DNA of 9,913 bases from JAENVT01 sp040005915 (lineage in GTDB: Bacteria; Actinomycetota; Acidimicrobiia; Acidimicrobiales; Ilumatobacteraceae), in contig JBDTYA010000161.1 of NCBI GenBank assembly GCA_040005915.1, forward strand, positions 1 through 9,913. Reading direction: 5' to 3'. The translations under genes and the position numbers were made by a program. Positions 6,224-9,913 of the stretch are shown here, one piece after another. The first letter of the stretch is position 1. Each line of letters starts with the position of its first letter. The notes beneath the pieces are model-generated. The model worked only from the letters and a program-made list of their open reading frames with translations. It was not told where the DNA came from and did not search any database.

Positions 6224-7651
6224 ATGAAGGCGTTCCAGAACTTCATCAACGGTCAGCACGTAGACGCGACGGATGGGCGCACGTCGGCCGTCGTCAATCC
6301 GTCGACGGGCGAGCAGTACGCAACCGCTCCGCTGTCCGGCGAAGCCGATATCGACAACGCGATGAAGGCTGCCTCGGCGGCGTTCGACACGTGGCGCGAC
6401 ACGACGCCCAGCGAGCGTTCGCTCGCCCTGTTCCGTTTCGCCGACGCCATCGAATCGCGCGCCGAGGAGCTGATCGCGTTGGAGGTCGAGAACTGCGGCA
6501 AGCCGACCCACCTGACCCGCAGTGAAGAGATCCCGCCGATGGTCGACCAGGTGCGGTTCTTCGCGACGGCCGCCCGGCACCTCGAGGGCAAGAGCGCCGG
6601 CGAGTACATGCGCAACATGACGTCGTTCGTCCGCCGCGAGCCGGTGGGCGTCTGCGCGCAGGTTGCGCCGTGGAACTATCCGATGATGATGGCGGTGTGG
6701 AAGTTCGGCCCGGCGCTCGCGGCCGGCAACACCGTCGTGCTGAAGCCCAGCGACACGACACCGGCGAGCACCACGCTCCTCGCCGAGATCGCCGCCGAGT
6801 TCTTCCCCGCCGGCGTGTTCAACGTCGTCTGCGGCGATCGCGACACCGGTCGGGCAATGGCGGTGCACGACATCCCGGCGATGATCAGCGTCACCGGCTC
6901 GGTGCGCGCCGGCCAGGAGGTTGCCGCCGCCGCATCGCAGAGCCTCAAGCGTTGCCACCTCGAACTCGGGGGCAAGGCGCCGGTGATCGTGTTCGACGAC
7001 GCCGACATCGCCGCGGCCGCCGAGGGGATCGCGATCGCCGGTTACTTCAACGCCGGTCAGGACTGCACCGCAGCGACCCGCGTGCTCGCCGGACCGCGCG
7101 TGTACGACGACTTCGTCGCCGCACTGGCCGAGCAGGCCAAGGGCACGCAGACCGGGATGCCCGACAACGAGGATGTGCTGTTCGGCCCGGTCAACAACTC
7201 CAACCAGCTCGCCCGCGTCAACGGCATGGTCGACAGGGCGCCCGCTCACTCCAACGTCGCCGCCGGCGGCCACGCGGTCAGCGGCAAGGGTTTCTTCTTC
7301 GAGCCCACCGTCATCAGTGGCCTGTATCAGGACGACGAGATGATCCAGAACGAGATCTTCGGGCCGGTCATCACCGTGCAGAAGTTCGGCGACGAGGACG
7401 AAGCACTCGGGTGGGCCAACGGTGTCGAGTACGGACTGGCCTCGAGCGTGTGGACGAAGGACTTCGGGCGGGCGATGCGCATGGCCAAGCGCCTCGACTT
7501 CGGATGCGTGTGGATAAACACCCACATCCCGCTCGTTGCCGAGATGCCCCACGGAGGCTTCAAGAAGTCGGGCTACGGAAAAGATCTGTCTGCTTACAGC
7601 TTCGACGACTACACGCGCATCAAGCACGTCATGGCCAATCTGGACAGTTAG
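6224..7651 (+). CDS. Aldehyde dehydrogenase, probably gamma-aminobutyraldehyde dehydrogenase
   Basis: Cytoplasmic NAD(P)-dependent dehydrogenase of 475 residues, the usual family length. It follows the PatD/Prr group from end to end: ENCGKP at 89-94, EIPPMVDQVRFFATAARHL at 102-120, PWNYPMMMAVWK at 149-160 (with Asn151), VVLKPS at 171-176 (Lys174), HLELGGKAPVIVFDDAD at 245-261 with general base Glu247, FNAGQDCTAATR at 275-286 with catalytic Cys281, NEIFGP at 376-381, and the typical ending EMPHGGFKKSGYGKDLS at 440-456. PatD-type enzymes oxidise 4-aminobutanal, made from putrescine by an aminotransferase, to GABA. The polyamine transporter genes nearby support this, though betaine-aldehyde and related substrates cannot be excluded. 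A Shine-Dalgarno AAGGGGA (6208-6214) precedes the ATG by nine bases. It lies downstream of one Lrp-type gene and ends 2 bp from the stop of a convergent second one. Confidence 0.93.
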   Translation: MKAFQNFINGQHVDATDGRTSAVVNPSTGEQYATAPLSGEADIDNAMKAASAAFDTWRDTTPSERSLALFRFADAIESRAEELIALEVENCGKPTHLTRSEEIPPMVDQVRFFATAARHLEGKSAGEYMRNMTSFVRREPVGVCAQVAPWNYPMMMAVWKFGPALAAGNTVVLKPSDTTPASTTLLAEIAAEFFPAGVFNVVCGDRDTGRAMAVHDIPAMISVTGSVRAGQEVAAAASQSLKRCHLELGGKAPVIVFDDADIAAAAEGIAIAGYFNAGQDCTAATRVLAGPRVYDDFVAALAEQAKGTQTGMPDNEDVLFGPVNNSNQLARVNGMVDRAPAHSNVAAGGHAVSGKGFFFEPTVISGLYQDDEMIQNEIFGPVITVQKFGDEDEALGWANGVEYGLASSVWTKDFGRAMRMAKRLDFGCVWINTHIPLVAEMPHGGFKKSGYGKDLSAYSFDDYTRIKHVMANLDS

Positions 7652-7653
7652 AT

Positions 7654-8112
7654 CTAGTGCGCGCCCCAGGTGAACGTCTGTTTGACGAGGTCGAGGTAGA
7701 TGAAGGTCTCGGTGGACACGACTCCGGGGACTGAGCGGATCCTGTTGGTGATGTCCAGCAGGATGCCGTCGTCCTCGACCACGACCTCGCACATCAGGTC
7801 GAACGACCCGGCGGTGATGACGAGGTAGTCGATGTCGTCCATCGCCTGCAAGGTCTTGGCCACGTCATCGGTGGGGCCCTCGGTGTGCACGCCGATCATC
7901 GCCATGCGGCGCATGCCGAGCGACAGCGGGTTGGTGACCGCGACGACCTGCACGACGCCGGCGTCGGTCATCCGTTGAACGCGTTGGCGGACGGCCGCCT
8001 CCGACAGTCCCACGGCGGCGCCGAGCCGGGTGTAGGGAATGCGGCCGTCCGCCTGCAGCTGCACGATGATCGCCCGATCGGTGGCGTCGAGCTGGTTCCC
8101 GGATCGGTCCAT
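7654..8112 (-). CDS. Second Lrp/AsnC-family transcriptional regulator
   Basis: A DNA-binding regulator of 152 residues. Helix-turn-helix region at about 8-58: LDATDRAIIVQLQADGR, then YTRLGAAVGLSEAAVRQRVQ, a typical AsnC HTH, and DAGVVQVVAV. The RAM domain spans about 70-145, with ITAGSFDLMCEVVVED at 99-114 and PGVVSTETFIYLDLVKQ at 129-145. It is clearly a paralogue of the gene at 5736 but differs at many positions. It diverges from the polyamine ABC operon and converges on the aldehyde dehydrogenase, which suggests control of polyamine uptake or breakdown; the effector is unknown. The ATG at 8112 gives a standard N-terminus (MDRSGNQLDATDRAII). Its TAG stop is 2 bp from the dehydrogenase stop, leaving no room for a terminator between them. 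Confidence 0.93.
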   Translation of the reverse strand: MDRSGNQLDATDRAIIVQLQADGRIPYTRLGAAVGLSEAAVRQRVQRMTDAGVVQVVAVTNPLSLGMRRMAMIGVHTEGPTDDVAKTLQAMDDIDYLVITAGSFDLMCEVVVEDDGILLDITNRIRSVPGVVSTETFIYLDLVKQTFTWGAH

Positions 8113-8171
8113 GTCTACGGATACTGGTAGCTCGAGCCATCCCGCGCAAGGGAATCCGTGGCGCGCACACT

Positions 8172-8188
8172 GGAAACATGCGCTTTCC
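8172..8188. promoter_or_regulatory. Imperfect dyad GGAAA-N7-TTTCC between lrp2 and potA
   Basis: Five-base inverted arms GGAAA (8172-8176) and TTTCC (8184-8188) flank CATGCGC. The dyad lies in the 150-bp gap between the second Lrp gene and the transporter operon, about 40 bp upstream of the best -10 candidate. The spacing is similar to Lrp-type sites, but the role is inferred. Confidence 0.3.
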
Positions 8189-8198
8189 TTGATCTACG
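8187..8198. promoter_or_regulatory. Sequence matching the ald/lrp palindrome at 10 of 12 bases
   Basis: CCTTGATCTACG agrees with CGTTGATCAACG (5684-5695, the core of the palindrome between ald and its regulator) at 10 of 12 positions, including TTGATC. It overlaps the dyad at 8172-8188 by two bases and could be a degenerate copy of the same operator. Confidence 0.3.
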
Positions 8199-8225
8199 AG
8201 GCTGTCGCGTGCAACGGTGTGAACG

Positions 8226-8231
8226 TAATAT
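8226..8231 (+). promoter_or_regulatory. Possible -10 element for the potA operon
   Basis: TAATAT is the most AT-rich hexamer in the gap and lies 31 bases before the GTG start at 8263. At the normal spacing the -35 position holds TGTCGC, a poor match, so an activator or a weak promoter would be needed. Low certainty. Confidence 0.3.
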
Positions 8232-8250
8232 GGTGGCGGTCTGACGACAT

Positions 8251-8257
8251 GGGGGAG
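8251..8257 (+). promoter_or_regulatory. Ribosome binding site that selects the GTG start of potA
   Basis: GGGGGAG is a strong Shine-Dalgarno sequence. It is five bases from GTG 8263, only two from TTG 8260 and fourteen from ATG 8272, so the GTG is the best-placed start. Confidence 0.6.
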
Positions 8258-8262
8258 CATTG

Positions 8263-9408
8263 GTGAGTGACATGGCCGTGCCAACGAGCATGCAATCGGA
8301 GCGCGGCGCAGTCGAGTTGACCGACGTTACGAAGCGATTCGGCACGATGGTCGCCGTCGACCGGCTCAACCTCTCCGTCGAGCCTGGCGAGTTCCTGTCG
8401 TTGCTCGGCCCATCGGGCTGCGGAAAGACGACGACACTTCGCATGCTCGCCGGTTTCGAGCAGCCCGACGAGGGTTTCATCCGCATCAGCGGCGACTACG
8501 TGCAGGGAATCCCGCCGTACAAGCGCGACGTCAACACCGTGTTCCAGGCCTATGCGTTGTTCCCCCACATGACCGTGGCCGAGAACGTCGCCTACGGGTT
8601 GCGACAGAAGCGCGTGCCCAAGAGCGAGATCGCGGCGCGGGTCAACGAAGCGCTGGGCATGGTCAAGATGACCAAGTTGGCCGAGCGCCGGCCCAGGCAG
8701 ATGTCGGGTGGCCAGCAGCAGCGCGTCGCCGTCGCCCGCGCCTTGGTCAACCGGCCCAGCGTGCTGTTGCTCGACGAGCCGCTCGGCGCCCTCGACCGCA
8801 AACTCCGCGAGGAGATGCAGATCGAGCTGAAGCTCCTGCAGAGCCAACTGGGCATAACGTTCGTGTTCGTCACTCACGACCAGGAAGAGGCGATGAGCAT
8901 GAGCAACCGGATCGCCATCATGCTCGAGGGCCACATCGAGCAGCTGGGTGACCCGGAGACCGTCTACGAGCGCCCGGTGTCCGCGTTCGTCGCCGGCTTC
9001 ATCGGCCGCAACAACTTCTGGCGCGGAACCGCCACCGCCGGCGGGATGATCGGCGACGATGGCACCGTGTTCGTCTGCGATCGCCCGGAAGAACGTGTCG
9101 AAGCGGGCAACCTGGCGTTGTCGGCCGTGCGGCCGGAGAGCTTCACCCTGTCGCCCACCGACCCCGGCGACACCGCCAACGTCCTCGCCGGCGAGGTGGC
9201 CGGCGTCTCCCATTTCGGTGACACGTTGCAGTACGTCGTGCGCACGCCGCGACGCGACGTGATCGTGCTGCTGCCACGTCAGAAGGCGCCAAATCTGCAT
9301 CCCGGCGACGCGGTGTGGGCGCAGTGGTCGGCCCACGACGTCTATCAGTTCTCGGCAGCCCAAGAACATCTGGTGATGGCCGAACCATCCTCCGAAATTG
9401 TCCTCTAG
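8263..9408 (+). CDS. potA: Polyamine (spermidine/putrescine) ABC transporter ATPase, PotA type
   Basis: Cytoplasmic ATPase subunit that powers an inner-membrane importer. Seen in 381 residues: Walker A GPSGCGKTTT at 49-58, Q-loop Gln95 in FQAYALFPHMTVAENVAYGL (94-113), signature MSGGQQQR at 147-154, Walker B VLLLDEP at 167-173, D-loop GALD at 175-178 and switch His205 in FVTHDQEEAMSMSNRIAIM. A C-terminal TOBE region at about 265-370 contains ALSAVRPESFTL and GEVAGVSHFGDTLQYVV. The whole resembles the PotA/CysA/MalK class. The polyamine call rests on this PotA-like sequence, the PotD/PotF-like binding protein 28 bp downstream and the nearby aminobutyraldehyde dehydrogenase. The start is GTG 8263 because of the GGGGGAG at 8251-8257. 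Permease genes (potB, potC) are expected beyond the right edge. An iron or other organic-cation importer is a less likely alternative. Confidence 0.92.
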   Translation: MSDMAVPTSMQSERGAVELTDVTKRFGTMVAVDRLNLSVEPGEFLSLLGPSGCGKTTTLRMLAGFEQPDEGFIRISGDYVQGIPPYKRDVNTVFQAYALFPHMTVAENVAYGLRQKRVPKSEIAARVNEALGMVKMTKLAERRPRQMSGGQQQRVAVARALVNRPSVLLLDEPLGALDRKLREEMQIELKLLQSQLGITFVFVTHDQEEAMSMSNRIAIMLEGHIEQLGDPETVYERPVSAFVAGFIGRNNFWRGTATAGGMIGDDGTVFVCDRPEERVEAGNLALSAVRPESFTLSPTDPGDTANVLAGEVAGVSHFGDTLQYVVRTPRRDVIVLLPRQKAPNLHPGDAVWAQWSAHDVYQFSAAQEHLVMAEPSSEIVL

Positions 9409-9436
9409 TCCAACGCACATCCCCCAAGGAGCCGTC

Positions 9437-9913
9437 ATGTCATCCAACCAAGAGCCAGTCAAGATCCTCGCCCCGGAGAGCTTCCGTCAAGCGCTGTCAC
9501 GCCGCACGTTGTTCCAGATGGGTGGCGCTGCCGCGGGCATGGCCATCATCGCCGCATGCGGTGACGACAAGAAGACTGCCAGCGACGCCACGTCGGCTGG
9601 CGGCACCGCAGCGTCCAGCGCCACCACCGGGGGCACCGCAGCACCGACAGACACGACCGGCCCGACCGGCACGGGTGCCACCGGCTCGGCCGATGTCGGC
9701 GACAGCGGCACCGGCCTGGGCGTCGCCCCCGGCGACTACAGCCGTGTGACCAACAAGTCTTCCGGCAGCCTGGCGATGTACACCTGGGGGGCGTACAACG
9801 ATCCTGACATCGTCGGCTCGCTCGCCGAGAAGGACCTGTCGATCAAGATGAAGGTCGACTACTACACGAGCAACGAAGACCTCATCACCAAGCTGCAGGC
9901 GTCGAAGGGCACC
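9437..9913 (+). CDS. Polyamine-binding lipoprotein, PotD/PotF type, N-terminal 159 codons
   Basis: Extracytoplasmic solute-binding component of the adjacent ABC importer, cut by the right edge. Seen: a twin-arginine signal with SRRTLF at 21-26, a short hydrophobic stretch GGAAAGMAIIAA and lipobox IIAAC with Cys41 as the lipidation site. This suggests Tat export of a folded protein, then anchoring to the membrane. A low-complexity Gly/Ala/Ser/Thr/Pro tether follows at about 45-95, which is common in actinobacterial lipoproteins. The mature domain opens with GSLAMYTWGAYNDPDIVGSL and then VDYYTSNEDLITKLQA, the pattern of PotD/PotF proteins (family SBP_bac_8). The ligand, putrescine, spermidine or a related compound, is inferred. 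The ATG at 9437 has AAGGA (9426-9430) six bases upstream. It lies 28 bp after potA and is surely in the same operon. Confidence 0.9.
   Translation, partial: MSSNQEPVKILAPESFRQALSRRTLFQMGGAAAGMAIIAACGDDKKTASDATSAGGTAASSATTGGTAAPTDTTGPTGTGATGSADVGDSGTGLGVAPGDYSRVTNKSSGSLAMYTWGAYNDPDIVGSLAEKDLSIKMKVDYYTSNEDLITKLQASKGT

Noticed and set aside
6218..7792. 524-codon minus-strand open frame opposite the aldehyde dehydrogenase
   Set aside because: It is rich in His, Arg, Asp and Gly with no family pattern, and is fully explained by GC-biased third positions of the dehydrogenase gene.
8194..9462. 422-codon minus-strand open frame opposite potA
   Set aside because: It is antisense to an ABC ATPase with every expected motif and shows no domain of its own.

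Overview
The window is GC-rich (about two thirds G+C by eye), densely coded DNA from what looks like a high-GC actinobacterium. An Acidimicrobiia/Ilumatobacter-type source is my guess, and nothing in the sequence proves it. The hints are an F420/PPOX-family flavoenzyme, a bacterial class cytochrome P450, an alanine dehydrogenase close to the mycobacterial enzyme with a divergent Lrp/AsnC regulator, and a Tat-type lipoprotein with a Gly/Ala/Ser/Thr-rich linker. No RNA gene, insertion sequence, CRISPR array or prophage gene is visible. No stretch over 300 bases lacks a gene.

Left part (1-2096), cell wall: the 5' 257 codons of D-Ala-D-Ala ligase (ddl, minus strand, running off the left edge) stand head-to-head with a complete murF (plus strand). 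Only 27 bp separate the start codons. Ddl makes the D-Ala-D-Ala that MurF adds to the UDP-MurNAc-tripeptide, so consecutive steps of one pathway diverge from one small control region.

Middle part (2010-4503): a minus-strand MFS exporter gene is broken. About 42 N-terminal residues are joined out of frame to the six C-terminal membrane segments, so roughly TM1-TM6 is missing. It diverges from a small PPOX/F420-type flavoprotein, which converges almost stop-to-stop with a cytochrome P450. The P450 lies 24 bp downstream of alanine dehydrogenase on the same strand.

Right part (4528-9913), nitrogen and polyamine metabolism: alanine dehydrogenase (ald) diverges from an Lrp/AsnC regulator in the arrangement known for ald/aldR of mycobacteria. 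Two overlapping perfect palindromes lie in the gap. The regulator is followed on the same strand by an aldehyde dehydrogenase that resembles gamma-aminobutyraldehyde dehydrogenase along its whole length. A second Lrp/AsnC regulator converges on it and diverges from a PotA-type ABC ATPase, followed by the start of a PotD/PotF-type polyamine-binding lipoprotein that runs off the right edge. Together these suggest polyamine uptake, oxidation of 4-aminobutanal to GABA, and alanine/pyruvate recycling under Lrp-type control. The aminotransferase and the permeases are not in the window.

I see no clearly unprecedented system. The points most worth checking are the palindromes with CGTT/AACG arms upstream of ald/lrp and of the aldehyde dehydrogenase, with a similar site upstream of potA; the internal deletion of the MFS gene; and the short divergent ddl/murF control region.
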